In this document: piece by piece, positions 1 to 9,211 of the stretch
Position numbering within the stretch: position 1 is the stretch's first letter
Layout of the letters: the number at the start of each line of letters is the position of its first letter
Assembly: GCF_003611475.1 (NCBI RefSeq)
Contig: NZ_RAXT01000001.1
Location: forward strand, 124,001-188,000
Source: Acinetobacter rongchengensis
GTDB taxonomy: Bacteria > Pseudomonadota > Gammaproteobacteria > Pseudomonadales > Moraxellaceae
DNA length: 64,000 bases
Direction: 5' to 3'
Translations under genes and position numbers: made by a program
Notes under the pieces: generated by a model
The model's database searches: none
What the model was told of the DNA's origin: nothing
Seen by the model: only the letters and a program-made list of their open reading frames with translations

Positions 1-728
1 AAATTGAAATTGAAGCGACTGGAAATATTTACTGCGTATCATGCGGGTCAAAAACCCCGAAGTCATATTCACAAGGTCATTGTTTTAAATGCATGAAAAC
101 CAAAGCAGCTTGTGACATGTGTATCATGAAGCCTGAAACCTGCCATTATCATTTGGGAACGTGCCGTGAAAATGATTTTGCGCATAACGTTTGCTTCCAG
201 CCACATATCGTTTATTTAGCCAATTCCAGTGCTTTAAAAGTTGGAATTACCCGTATAGGTCAAATGCCAACCCGTTGGTTAGATCAGGGTGCAACACAAG
301 CCCTGCCGATTATGAAAGTCGGTTCACGTCGCCTGTCTGGTCAGCTAGAAGTTATGTTTGGAACCCAAGTTGCAGATAAAACAGATTGGCGTAAATTACT
401 CAAAGGCGAAGCAGAACCTGTCGATTTAATTGAAATTCGCAATGACTTGGTTAAAGAATTCGCACCTAAAATTCAGACCATTCGTGATGAATTTGCCCAA
501 AATCTTGAGTTTAACGAAACCGTTGAATTGCTTGAAAATGAATTGCCACGTGAATTTGTTTATCCTGTTGATCTTTATCCTGAAAAGATTAAATCGCATA
601 ACTTGGATAAAACCCCGATTATTCGTGGCAAATTACAAGGCATCAAAGGTCAATACTTAATTATGGATACAGGTGTGATCAATATCCGTAAATATACTGG
701 ATATGAGCTTAAAGTTCGGGCTGAATAA
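1..728 (+). CDS. DUF2797 family protein, 5' end outside window
   Basis: The reading frame is open from the first bases of the window through the ATG at 93, so that ATG is internal and the true start lies upstream. The region before it is cysteine-rich (CVSCGS, then HCFKCMK and ACDMC), giving several CxxC pairs that look like a zinc-binding segment. The rest (SALKVGITR, RWLDQGATQALPI, GQLEV) matches the DUF2797 family as I know it, whose function is not established. It ends about 180 bp before the convergent lpxB, with a dispersed repeat between them. Family call is from recognition, not a search. Confidence 0.8.
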   Translation, partial: IEIEATGNIYCVSCGSKTPKSYSQGHCFKCMKTKAACDMCIMKPETCHYHLGTCRENDFAHNVCFQPHIVYLANSSALKVGITRIGQMPTRWLDQGATQALPIMKVGSRRLSGQLEVMFGTQVADKTDWRKLLKGEAEPVDLIEIRNDLVKEFAPKIQTIRDEFAQNLEFNETVELLENELPREFVYPVDLYPEKIKSHNLDKTPIIRGKLQGIKGQYLIMDTGVINIRKYTGYELKVRAE

Positions 729-753
729 TCAGTTAATCAATCCATATTGAACA

Positions 754-820
754 ATCTCTCCTTTTTTAAAGGATGAGCGTTATTACGCGCAAGAGGAAGA
801 GGATTTAAATAACCTCTTCT
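754..820. repeat. Dispersed intergenic repeat, copy A
   Basis: A pyrimidine tract runs into AAAGGATGAGC, then a GCGCAAGAG block and a 7-bp hairpin (796-802 with 813-819). The GGATGAGC core and the following GCGCA-GAG-AAG block recur at about 33045-33130 and, more diverged, at 55680-55732. It lies between the DUF2797 and lpxB stop codons and could also act in termination. Alignment was by eye. Confidence 0.5.
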
Positions 821-906
821 TAACTCTTTATCACAATCACATCAAAAAATATAATTTAAAATCAAATACATAAATCTTAAAAATTAACAATATTAAAATG
901 CTTAGG

Positions 907-2079
907 CTATTTTAAAATCGCTAAAATTGCTTGTACAGGATCTTCGCTATTGCCTGACAATAATTGCTTATGCATGGTAATCAATTGCATCACTTGAATT
1001 TGAGCCGTTTCAATATTCATTAATTTTTCAATCTCATCTGCAAGTTTTTCAGCGGTTGCATCTTGTTGAATAAGTTCCTGAATCACTTTTTTACCTGCAA
1101 TAATATTGGGTAAAGAATAATAAGGAATCTTCACCAATAGTTTTGCAATGATATAAGTCAACCAATTCAGTTTATAAAAAGTCACCATTGGACGATGCAA
1201 TAATAGTGCTTCTAAAGTCGCCGTTCCTGACGCTAAAGCCACAATATTTGCAGCATTCATGACTTGACGACCAATTTTTGATTCTTTATCTGTATTTTCA
1301 AGTAAATGAATTTGATCTGTTAATGATTTCGGATAGTTTTTTAATAGTTCTTCAATTTGCTGTTTTCGTAAATCATTAATCGCAGGAATTAAAAATTGAT
1401 ACTCAGGGTGCTTTTGGTGAATGATTTTTGCTGCATCTAACACCAATGGCCCAAGTCGTTCAATTTCACCACGGCGACTCCCCGGCAATAATGCAATATG
1501 TTTTTGGCTAATGTCTAAACCCAGCTCTTGTTTGGCATCTAAAATCGGGTTTTGTAATGACAATTGACTGGCAAGAGGATGACCAACAAAGGCCGCGGGT
1601 ACAGCAAACTTTTCAAAAAATGCTTTTTCAAACGGAAATAAACACAACACTAAATCAATACTGGCTTTAATGCCATGTACTCGCCCTTGACGCCATGCCC
1701 AAACTGAAGGACTCACGTATTGAACTGTTTTAATCGCTAAATTTTTCTGTTTTAAACTTTTAGAAAGACGTAAATTAAAATCTGGCGCATCAATACCAAT
1801 AAAAATATCGACAGGATTTTCTGTCCATCGCTCAACTAGGCCATCACGAACAGCAAATAGTTTTTTCAAATCTTTAAGTACTTCAACGATTCCCATAACC
1901 GATAAAATATCCATCGGGTAAAAACTATTAAAGCCTTCTGCGATCATTTGAGGACCACCAATCCCCTCAAACTCAACATCTATACCTTGTTCACGAAAAC
2001 TACGGATAAGTTTCGCACCTAAAGTATCTCCTGATACTTCACCTACTACGATTCCAATTTTAAGTTTCCGATTTTGCAA
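907..2079 (-). CDS. lpxB: Lipid-A-disaccharide synthase
   Basis: LpxB is a GT19 glycosyltransferase that joins UDP-2,3-diacylglucosamine and lipid X into the lipid A disaccharide at the inner membrane face. The N-terminus carries GEVSGD, the middle SVWAWRQGRV, then LLPGSRRGEI and a C-terminal LASGTATLEALL, all family hallmarks; length is normal at about 390 residues. I place the start at TTG 2079 because AGGAAG sits six bases upstream and the protein then begins just before KIGIVVGEVSGD. A GTG at 2109 would add ten residues. It stands alone between a repeat and the divergent iron operon. lpxH, which makes one of its substrates, is at 55750. Confidence 0.95.
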   Translation of the reverse strand: MQNRKLKIGIVVGEVSGDTLGAKLIRSFREQGIDVEFEGIGGPQMIAEGFNSFYPMDILSVMGIVEVLKDLKKLFAVRDGLVERWTENPVDIFIGIDAPDFNLRLSKSLKQKNLAIKTVQYVSPSVWAWRQGRVHGIKASIDLVLCLFPFEKAFFEKFAVPAAFVGHPLASQLSLQNPILDAKQELGLDISQKHIALLPGSRRGEIERLGPLVLDAAKIIHQKHPEYQFLIPAINDLRKQQIEELLKNYPKSLTDQIHLLENTDKESKIGRQVMNAANIVALASGTATLEALLLHRPMVTFYKLNWLTYIIAKLLVKIPYYSLPNIIAGKKVIQELIQQDATAEKLADEIEKLMNIETAQIQVMQLITMHKQLLSGNSEDPVQAILAILK

Positions 2080-2257
2080 GATATTCTTCCTCACCCTTTT
2101 AACAGGCACATCATAGCATAGTCATTTTTGGATTGGTGTGTATCTGAGCACAGTACTCTTAAATTCAGTATTGATTCGAACACTGATTTATCCAATCACT
2201 TTTCACCTATTTTCAATCAAAAAGTATTTTCAATTTATATTTCCAATTGTAAAAAAC

Positions 2258-2309
2258 TTGTAAAGCATATTTACAAACAATAAACTTATTAATAATTATT
2301 CTCATTTGT
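2258..2309 (+). promoter_or_regulatory. Promoter and Fur box of the iron operon
   Basis: TTGTAA (2258-2263) and TAAACT (2281-2286) are 17 bp apart, a good sigma-70 pair. Directly downstream, 2291-2309 matches 12 of 19 positions of the E. coli Fur consensus and would cover the transcription start. This predicts iron repression of the operon that follows. Confidence 0.7.
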
Positions 2310-2317
2310 ATTTGTAA

Positions 2318-4474
2318 ATGACAAACACTATCTCATCCCCTTTTAAGCTTTCGATGATCACATTGGCTATTTTCAGTGCACAATATAGTTTGGCTGAAGA
2401 TGTACAAACTCTAGCCACCATCACAATTGAAGCAAATGCCGATCAAAATGAGCAAACGTCTGAACAGTCTAAATCCTATATCATTAAACGATCTTCTAGT
2501 GCCACTAAACTCAATATTCCACTGAAAGAAACGCCGCAAACGGTCAATGTAGTGACCCGTCAGCAACTGGATGATTTTGCACTGAATAGCACACGTGACG
2601 TATTACGTAATGTACCGGGTGTGATTGTCAGTAACCAAGAAACCGACCGGAGCACTTATCTTGCACGTGGTTTTGAAATTTCAAATATATTGGTTGATGG
2701 CGTTGGTTTCCCCTTAGAAAGCTATAACTACAATAATGATAATCCTGACAGTTTCTTGTTTGATCGAATTGAAGTCGTTAAAGGTGCGGATGCTTTAAAT
2801 AATGGTGTAGGTGATCCAAGTGCGACCATTAACATGATCCGCAAACGCCCAACACAAGACTTACAAGCGTCTTTTAATGCAAGTTATGGTTCTTGGAATA
2901 CCCAACGTTATGAGGCAGATATATCTTCAGCCCTCACCAAGGATGGTAAAATCCGTGGTCGTGTATTTGGTTATGAACAGACGGGTGATAGTTATTTAGA
3001 CCACTATTCACTTGAGAAAAATGGCTTTGGTGCAATCATTGAAGCAGATCTCACCGATTCAACATTATTCACGGCAGGTTATACCGAAACCAATAATAAT
3101 TCGAACGGTAATAACTGGGGCGCCAATCCGCTGATTAATACACAAGGTGAACAACTGCATTATTCACGAGATTATAACTACAGCCCAGAATGGACCTATT
3201 GGGATACCAATATCAAAAACTATTTCGCTGAATTGCAACAAAAGCTAGGCGGTGATTGGGTTGCAAAATTGTCTTATGATGAAAAGCAAACCGATCGTCG
3301 CTCAAAATTATTATATTTATCGGGTAATCCGAGTGCAGATGGAACCTCTGGTGTCTACTTATGGCCTGGTATTTATATAGATGACAATAAAGCACGCCAA
3401 GCCAATATTAATTTCCAAGGGACATATCCATTATTCGGACAAAAACATGAAGCCACTTTTGGTTATTCATGGTCTGAAAATAACAGCAATGAATTGGGTT
3501 ATGGTGGAAGTTATGCAAATCATTTAACGACTGATTTAGCCAGCTGGACTGCTGCGGAACCGACGTGGGATTTCTCCCAAACCAGTGGTGAAATGCATAT
3601 GAAACAAAAAAATCAAAGTTATTATGCGGCAACACGTTTGCATTTTAACGATGATTTAAAACTGCTCTTAGGTGCAAACTATGTGCAAGCTGAAAGTACA
3701 GGTAGCAGCTATGGTACTGACACGATTTATGATGAAGACAAAGTTTTACCTTATGCAGGGTTAACCTATAATTTCACCCCTGAATATACAGGCTATATGA
3801 GTTATACCTCTATTTTCCGCCCGCAAACAACCAAGGCGCTTGATGGAAGTATTAATAAACCCATTGAAGGCGAAAGCTATGAAGTTGGGATAAAAAGCAC
3901 ATGGTTAGATGACAAATTAACAGCAACCATGGCGGTTTTCCGTACCGAAGAAAGTAATTACCCGCTACGTAACTCAGATGGACTACCGACTACACGTAAA
4001 ACCCAAGTCAGTGATTTACGTTCTCAAGGCTACGAATTTGGCCTTGCAGGACAGCTTACAGACAATTTAAATCTCAGTTTTGGTTATACCTTATTGAGTT
4101 TGAAAGATCTAATTAATGGTGGAGATGCACGTACCTTCAACCCAACACAATCTTTCAATTTATTAACAACCTATCAAGTACCTCAACTACCGAAGTTAAA
4201 ACTCGGTTTAGGCGTTCAATGGCAAGATAAAACACATTTAGATGTGCCTCAAACTGAAAGCAATGGCGTTGTGACTCAAAAAGCGGGTGTGATTCAACAA
4301 GATGCTTATGCGTTGGTCAATGTCATGGCAAGCTACGAAGTGAATAAGAACATCACTTTACAAGCCAATGGTAATAACCTCACCGATGAGAAATATCTCT
4401 ATAACTTCCCCGATGCTCAAGGTTTTTATGGCGCACCTGCCAATTATAGTGTTGCTGTAAAATTTAAATATTGA
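2318..4474 (+). CDS. TonB-dependent siderophore receptor
   Basis: Outer-membrane receptor for a ferric siderophore, powered by TonB. A signal peptide of about 26 residues ends in YSLA/EDV. The plug domain follows (KETPQTVNVVTRQQLDD, NVPGVIVSNQ, FDRIEVVKGADALNNG, PSATINMIRKRPT) and then a 22-strand-type barrel ending in the terminal aromatic KFKY. Length (718 residues) is typical of the FhuE/FpvA-type siderophore receptor family. It heads an operon with three small or polytopic iron-linked membrane proteins and has a Fur box. The ligand cannot be told from sequence; hydroxamate or mixed-ligand siderophores are a guess from family resemblance. Confidence 0.92.
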   Translation: MTNTISSPFKLSMITLAIFSAQYSLAEDVQTLATITIEANADQNEQTSEQSKSYIIKRSSSATKLNIPLKETPQTVNVVTRQQLDDFALNSTRDVLRNVPGVIVSNQETDRSTYLARGFEISNILVDGVGFPLESYNYNNDNPDSFLFDRIEVVKGADALNNGVGDPSATINMIRKRPTQDLQASFNASYGSWNTQRYEADISSALTKDGKIRGRVFGYEQTGDSYLDHYSLEKNGFGAIIEADLTDSTLFTAGYTETNNNSNGNNWGANPLINTQGEQLHYSRDYNYSPEWTYWDTNIKNYFAELQQKLGGDWVAKLSYDEKQTDRRSKLLYLSGNPSADGTSGVYLWPGIYIDDNKARQANINFQGTYPLFGQKHEATFGYSWSENNSNELGYGGSYANHLTTDLASWTAAEPTWDFSQTSGEMHMKQKNQSYYAATRLHFNDDLKLLLGANYVQAESTGSSYGTDTIYDEDKVLPYAGLTYNFTPEYTGYMSYTSIFRPQTTKALDGSINKPIEGESYEVGIKSTWLDDKLTATMAVFRTEESNYPLRNSDGLPTTRKTQVSDLRSQGYEFGLAGQLTDNLNLSFGYTLLSLKDLINGGDARTFNPTQSFNLLTTYQVPQLPKLKLGLGVQWQDKTHLDVPQTESNGVVTQKAGVIQQDAYALVNVMASYEVNKNITLQANGNNLTDEKYLYNFPDAQGFYGAPANYSVAVKFKY

Positions 4475-4483
4475 TTCAATAGC

Positions 4484-4523
4484 GCCTTGGTTTTCACCCT
4501 TGAAGATAAAAGTAAACCAAGGC
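4484..4523 (+). other. Intercistronic hairpin after the receptor
   Basis: A perfect 10-bp inverted repeat (GCCTTGGTTT with AAACCAAGGC) with a 20-nt loop starts ten bases after the receptor stop and is followed by ACTTTTAT. It may be a partial terminator or a 3' stabiliser that makes the receptor more abundant than the genes after it. Confidence 0.6.
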
Positions 4524-4550
4524 ACTTTTATCTGAATAAAATGGTTCGTT

Positions 4551-4829
4551 ATGCATAAAGTTCAATATCCATTATCAGTCTTATATCGTTTTATTCTTGC
4601 CTTTGGTTTGGGGTATATCTGTAGCTACTTATTGTCTTTATCTTTAACTGATCTTTTTTATCCTTATTTTGCAAAAGCAGAATCTATTTATTTGGCTGCA
4701 TTTTCAGCTTTGGTTTTTTACATTATTTTTGTGATTTCGAGTTTTTGTATTCAATCTTTAAAAAAACTCTCAACCATTATTCTGTCTTTGTTATCCATGT
4801 TGTTTTTACTTTCGAAATTAGTAGGTTAA
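4551..4829 (+). CDS. DUF3649 small membrane protein, iron operon
   Basis: 92-residue protein with three hydrophobic segments (about residues 10-32, 46-66 and 74-90), so an inner-membrane protein. It resembles the DUF3649 family, which is known mainly from its place next to PepSY-domain proteins and TonB receptors in iron operons; no activity is established. It ends 3 bp before the PepSY gene, implying cotranscription from the Fur-box promoter. Confidence 0.75.
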   Translation: MHKVQYPLSVLYRFILAFGLGYICSYLLSLSLTDLFYPYFAKAESIYLAAFSALVFYIIFVISSFCIQSLKKLSTIILSLLSMLFLLSKLVG

Positions 4830-4832
4830 TCC

Positions 4833-6407
4833 ATGTTTAAATCTGTTCGCCAATCGATGGCATGGCTACATTCATGGATTGGGCTTCTTTTAGGCTGGCT
4901 TCTTCTGGCAATTTTTATGACAGGTTCAGTCACCTATTATCGTCATGCGATCAGCACTTGGATGCAACCTCAATTCGCAAGTATGCAAATTCATCAAGAC
5001 ACCGCTGTGCATACTGCTTTTGATTATCTACAAAAAAATGCAGCAGATGCCAAAAATTGGTATATCGGTGTGGCCAATGCTGAATCCCCCGTCAATAAAA
5101 TCTATTGGCAGAAAGCGGATAACAGCTATGAAAGTAAAACCTTAGATGCCAATACTGGAAAAGCGTTAAATTTATCAGCCACACAAGGCGGTAATTTTTT
5201 CTATACTTTTCATTATCAATTGTATGGCATGCCTTATCAAATTGGTCGGTTGATTGTTACCCTCGCCGCTTTAGTCATGTTGATTACCCTTATTTCAGGC
5301 ATCATTACCCATAAAAAAATATTTACCGATTTCTTTACATTAAGAGCTTTCAAGGGACAACGCTCCTATTTAGACTTTCATAATGTTTCTGCAGTATTGG
5401 CCTTGCCATTTTTTTTGACCGTTACATTTACAGGATTGGCGATTTTCTTTTACATTATCTTTCCTGCGGGTATGAAAAAACTTTACCCCGACAATCCATT
5501 TCAATATTTTGAAGAAATTAGAACTATTTCAATATCTTCAAATGAAATAACTGCCAACAAAGTACAGATGCTACCGATTGATTATTTTTTAAAACAGTCC
5601 CAACAGCGTTGGGGAAATTCAGAAATTGATCATATTACAGTGAAACAGCCCAATACTCAGCTTGCTCAACTGACGATTACAGAACTTAAAGATCAATCCA
5701 TTACACGAAATCAAGCGCAACTGAGTTTTAATGCGCAAGATGGTCATTTACTTAACGACACACGTAATCACAGTGCAATTGCAACCTTAAATGCAGGTGT
5801 CTATGGCTTACACATGGCAGATTTTGCACAACCGATTTTACGTTTAGCCTTCTTTTTTTCAGGTATTTTAGGCTGTGCCATGATTGCATCTGGCTTATTA
5901 TTGTGGAGTTTAAAACGTCAAATTCAAAATAAAACACAGCGTTTTCATTTCGGACAATATCTGGTGAACCGTTTAAATATCGCTGTAATCTTAGGCTTAC
6001 CGATCGCAATGCTCAGTTATTTGTATGCCAATAGACTGGTACAGATTCAAGCTGACGGCCCTAATTATGAAATATACAGTTTCTTTATTGTGTGGCTAAT
6101 GAGCTTTATCTTTGCCCTCATCACGCCACAACAATATTTATGGAAATCGCAACTTAAAGTCTTTATTGGACTGGGGTTAGGATTACCATTTTTTAATATT
6201 TATTATTTAATCACCCATAATCATATCCAATCATTTCAACAATATTGGGCATTTTTACGTGTCGATTTAATGATTACACTCTTTGCAATGATGGCAATCT
6301 TCCTACATCAAAAAATTGTTCCGATACAGCAAAAATCGGTAGCTAAAATTCAACAGAAATTAGCAAACAATCAAGCTAAGCCAACATTTTCGGAGTCTCT
6401 AAAATGA
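4833..6407 (+). CDS. PepSY-associated membrane protein, iron uptake
   Basis: 524 residues. An N-terminal segment (SMAWLHSWIGLLLGWLLLAI) typical of the PepSY-TM family precedes a periplasmic region, then further membrane spans around 137-160, 190-210, 338-358 and several in the C-terminal third. Histidines in the WLHSWIG, FHYQLYG, DFHNVSA and GVYGLHM motifs are the conserved positions of the family. Related proteins such as PiuB/FoxB are linked to siderophore iron release or reduction at the inner membrane. It overlaps the next gene by 4 bp (ATGA). Confidence 0.85.
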   Translation: MFKSVRQSMAWLHSWIGLLLGWLLLAIFMTGSVTYYRHAISTWMQPQFASMQIHQDTAVHTAFDYLQKNAADAKNWYIGVANAESPVNKIYWQKADNSYESKTLDANTGKALNLSATQGGNFFYTFHYQLYGMPYQIGRLIVTLAALVMLITLISGIITHKKIFTDFFTLRAFKGQRSYLDFHNVSAVLALPFFLTVTFTGLAIFFYIIFPAGMKKLYPDNPFQYFEEIRTISISSNEITANKVQMLPIDYFLKQSQQRWGNSEIDHITVKQPNTQLAQLTITELKDQSITRNQAQLSFNAQDGHLLNDTRNHSAIATLNAGVYGLHMADFAQPILRLAFFFSGILGCAMIASGLLLWSLKRQIQNKTQRFHFGQYLVNRLNIAVILGLPIAMLSYLYANRLVQIQADGPNYEIYSFFIVWLMSFIFALITPQQYLWKSQLKVFIGLGLGLPFFNIYYLITHNHIQSFQQYWAFLRVDLMITLFAMMAIFLHQKIVPIQQKSVAKIQQKLANNQAKPTFSESLK

Positions 6408-6691
6408 TTTTAATCATTACTTTTGGATTGATTCTGATTGCGAGTTTTGGCTTGTATTTAGTCAGCAGCAAACAAATCCCGAAAACCTTAAAATCGAAAT
6501 GGGCCATACTGGCGAAGCATCCTAAGCGTATTCGTGTTATTGCGTTTATTTTTATACTGATCGCACTTAGTTGTTTGAGTCATTATTTTGGCAATAGCAT
6601 TGCGATTGTTGCCTTGTGTCTATTTTCAACTCCAATTATTTTTGGGTTGATTTTATCAATCAACGATCTCAAACCCAAAAGCAAAACTTAA
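6404..6691 (+). CDS. DUF3325 small membrane protein, iron operon
   Basis: 95-residue protein with three predicted membrane segments (about 1-20, 45-64 and 66-86) and a basic loop (KHPKRIRV) between the first two. It fits the DUF3325 family, a usual last member of DUF3649-PepSY iron operons. Its ATG overlaps the PepSY stop in ATGA, so translation is coupled. Function unknown. Confidence 0.7.
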   Translation: MILIITFGLILIASFGLYLVSSKQIPKTLKSKWAILAKHPKRIRVIAFIFILIALSCLSHYFGNSIAIVALCLFSTPIIFGLILSINDLKPKSKT

Positions 6692-7016
6692 ATAGCTTAG
6701 CTTGAGTATTTAGAAGTTTAGTGATTGAAACATTTGAGCACTTTGGCATTTCTACTTATCTAATGCCAACAGTACTTCATTTACTGGGGTTAACAATTGT
6801 ACTGCAACTATCCCCCTAATCATCAACGAGCATTATCCAAAATAAATAGTTAAATATTTTCAAATAGATATAAATAATTTCTTGAAAAAAGTTTTAAAAT
6901 AATCATTTTAAAATTACTTTAGCATTTTTTAGAATAAGTAAATCAATAATCAAGACAACCACTTATATCAAAAAGTCATAAGATATGCCTGTTTTCTGAT
7001 ATTTGGCACTATAGTC
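6692..7016. other. AT-rich intergenic region with one inverted repeat
   Basis: No gene is seen. TTGGCATT (6743-6750) and AATGCCAA (6762-6769) form an 8-bp hairpin about 50 bp after the iron operon, without a following T-run. The rest is very AT-rich and probably holds the promoter of the next gene. Confidence 0.5.
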
Positions 7017-7898
7017 ATGGTTGGTCCTGTTGAGTTTATTTTAGCTGGTGTTCTGGTTGGTTTTTGCGTAGGTATTACGGGTGTCGGTGGTGGTTCTTTA
7101 ATGACCCCTATTCTAATCAGCTTATTTAGAATAGAACCACACATTGCGATTGGTACCGACCTGCTTTACGCTGCTATTTCAAAATTTTGTGGTTCTTTGG
7201 TGCATGCTAAAAAACTGAATATTGTTTGGCCGATTGTTTTATGGCTCGCTGCGGGCAGTATTCCTGCATCATTTGCGACCCATTGGGCTTTAGAAACCTA
7301 CCTGAGTGGTTCAACACATTACAAAGCTGTATTGACCATGGTCTTAGGTTTCATGTTGACGCTGACAGGGCTTTCAATTGTGTTCCGTGCGCAAATCGAA
7401 AAGTTCTTTGCTAAATTCCGTGCGGAAAAACATGATTTCCATGAAACCAATAATTTCACAATCGATGGTAAACGTCTTTATGTCGTCATTATGGGGATTG
7501 TATTGGGTGTATTCGTCACATTATCTTCAGTCGGTGCAGGTGCTTTCGGGATTATGGCACTAATTTTAATGTTCCCAAATTTACCTATGATTCGCATTAT
7601 TGGTTCAGATGTGGTTCATGCTGTTTTACTGACGTCTGTTGCAGGCTTTGCACACATGACCTCTGGTAATGTCGATTTCCACTTATTGGGTTGGCTTTTA
7701 GTTGGATCAATTCCAGCGATTGTGATTGGTACACTGATCAGCTCTCGCCTACCTGAAAAAATGATTCGTAAAATATTAGGTGTTACCTTATTTGCACTGG
7801 GTATCAACTTTATTTTGAATCCTGTAAAAAGCAAACCAGTAGAAAAACCTAAAACTGCTATGGTTGTTCAAGTACAACAACACCATTATTTAGGTTAA
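7017..7898 (+). CDS. TauE/SafE family sulfite/anion exporter
   Basis: 293-residue polytopic inner-membrane protein. The N-terminal GVLVGFCVGITGVGGGSLMTPIL and the mid-protein repeat GIVLGVFVTLSSVGAGAFGIMAL-type segment are the two internally repeated TauE/SafE halves, separated by a charged loop around residues 125-150 (FFAKFRAEKHDFHE). Members export sulfite, sulfoacetate or related organosulfur anions, but the substrate here is unknown. No clear ribosome site precedes ATG 7017. It is monocistronic. Confidence 0.85.
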   Translation: MVGPVEFILAGVLVGFCVGITGVGGGSLMTPILISLFRIEPHIAIGTDLLYAAISKFCGSLVHAKKLNIVWPIVLWLAAGSIPASFATHWALETYLSGSTHYKAVLTMVLGFMLTLTGLSIVFRAQIEKFFAKFRAEKHDFHETNNFTIDGKRLYVVIMGIVLGVFVTLSSVGAGAFGIMALILMFPNLPMIRIIGSDVVHAVLLTSVAGFAHMTSGNVDFHLLGWLLVGSIPAIVIGTLISSRLPEKMIRKILGVTLFALGINFILNPVKSKPVEKPKTAMVVQVQQHHYLG

Positions 7899-8030
7899 TT
7901 TGCAGGTTTAACTCATAACTGAATTTTATGAATTGATCGCAAAGTTTTAATGATTTATTTATAACAAAACTTTGCTCAATTCATGTTATATTCAGCCAAC
8001 TAAAAATACTTTTGTATGATCTAATACCTA

Positions 8031-9131
8031 GTGACGGCAATGAATACACAACAGTCTACTCCAATTACTCAATCAGATATTGATGATGTGAATGTACAAA
8101 GCATTCAAACACTTGTAACTCCAGCTGAACTTAAAGCTGAATTGCCTTTAAATGAAAATGCCTATCAAACTGTGCTGCATGGTCGTGAAACAGTTCGCAA
8201 TATTCTTGATGGTAAAGACAACCGTTTATTTGTTGTGATTGGTCCATGCTCGATTCATGACCCCGTTGCTGCCCATGATTATGCAGATCGCTTAAAAGTT
8301 TTAAGTGAAAAAGTAAAAGATACGTTATTTATCATCATGCGTGTTTATTTTGAAAAACCACGTACAACTGTAGGTTGGAAAGGTTTAATTAATGATCCCG
8401 ACATGAATGATTCATTCAATATCGAAAAAGGTTTACGTATTGGTCGTAAACTTTTGCTTGAATTGAATGACAAAGGGCTTCCTTGTGCAACTGAAGCACT
8501 CGATCCAAATTCACCACAATATTACCAAGACTTAATTTCTTGGTCTGCGATTGGCGCACGTACGACTGAAAGCCAAACACACCGTGAAATGTCTTCAGGT
8601 CTTTCATCACCTGTCGGCTTTAAAAATGGTACAGATGGTGGTTTAACGGTTGCAACCAATGCTATGCAATCGGTAAAACATGGTCATAGTTTCTTAGGTT
8701 TAAACAACGAAGGACAAGTTTCTGTTATTCGTACCAATGGTAACCCATATGCTCACGTTGTTTTACGTGGTGGTAATGGCAAACCAAACTATGATGCAGG
8801 TTCAGTCGCTGAAACTGAAAATGCTTTAGCAAAAGCCAAAGTAAGCAACAAAATCATGATTGATACCAGTCATGCCAACTCAAACAAAGACCCATACTTA
8901 CAACCTTTGGTATTGAAAAATATTACCGAACAAATTTTAGATGGTAATAAGTCTATTGTCGGGATTATGGTTGAGAGTCATATCAAAGGTGGACGCCAAG
9001 ATATTCCTGAAAATCTCAGTGATTTGGAATATGGCAAATCTGTTACTGATGGATGTATCGATTGGGAAACCACTGAAAAAGCCCTACTCGAAATGGATGC
9101 GGCATTAAAAGAAGTTTTACCAAATCGCTAA
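8031..9131 (+). CDS. aroG: 3-deoxy-7-phosphoheptulonate (DAHP) synthase, class I
   Basis: Condenses phosphoenolpyruvate and erythrose-4-phosphate, the first step of the shikimate pathway. Family motifs are VVIGPCSIHDP near residue 65, MRVYFEKPRTTVGWKG, GARTTESQTHRE, SGLSSPVGFKNGTDG and DTSHANSNKD, which hold the substrate and metal ligands. Length (363-366) is that of AroF/G/H; which feedback type it is cannot be told, so the symbol is approximate. GTG 8031 and ATG 8040 are both possible starts, neither with a clear ribosome site. A terminator follows directly. Confidence 0.93.
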   Translation: MTAMNTQQSTPITQSDIDDVNVQSIQTLVTPAELKAELPLNENAYQTVLHGRETVRNILDGKDNRLFVVIGPCSIHDPVAAHDYADRLKVLSEKVKDTLFIIMRVYFEKPRTTVGWKGLINDPDMNDSFNIEKGLRIGRKLLLELNDKGLPCATEALDPNSPQYYQDLISWSAIGARTTESQTHREMSSGLSSPVGFKNGTDGGLTVATNAMQSVKHGHSFLGLNNEGQVSVIRTNGNPYAHVVLRGGNGKPNYDAGSVAETENALAKAKVSNKIMIDTSHANSNKDPYLQPLVLKNITEQILDGNKSIVGIMVESHIKGGRQDIPENLSDLEYGKSVTDGCIDWETTEKALLEMDAALKEVLPNR

Positions 9132-9140
9132 TTAATTTAA

Positions 9141-9170
9141 AAACGCCATCTACATAGATGGCGTTTTTGT
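9141..9170 (+). terminator. Rho-independent terminator after DAHP synthase
   Basis: AAACGCCATC (9141-9150) pairs perfectly with GATGGCGTTT (9157-9166) around a 6-nt loop, and a T-run follows. It starts ten bases after the stop codon. Confidence 0.9.
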
Positions 9171-9211
9171 TTATGATGTCATTAAAATTTTTGTGTAAGT
9201 GTTAGAGTGTT

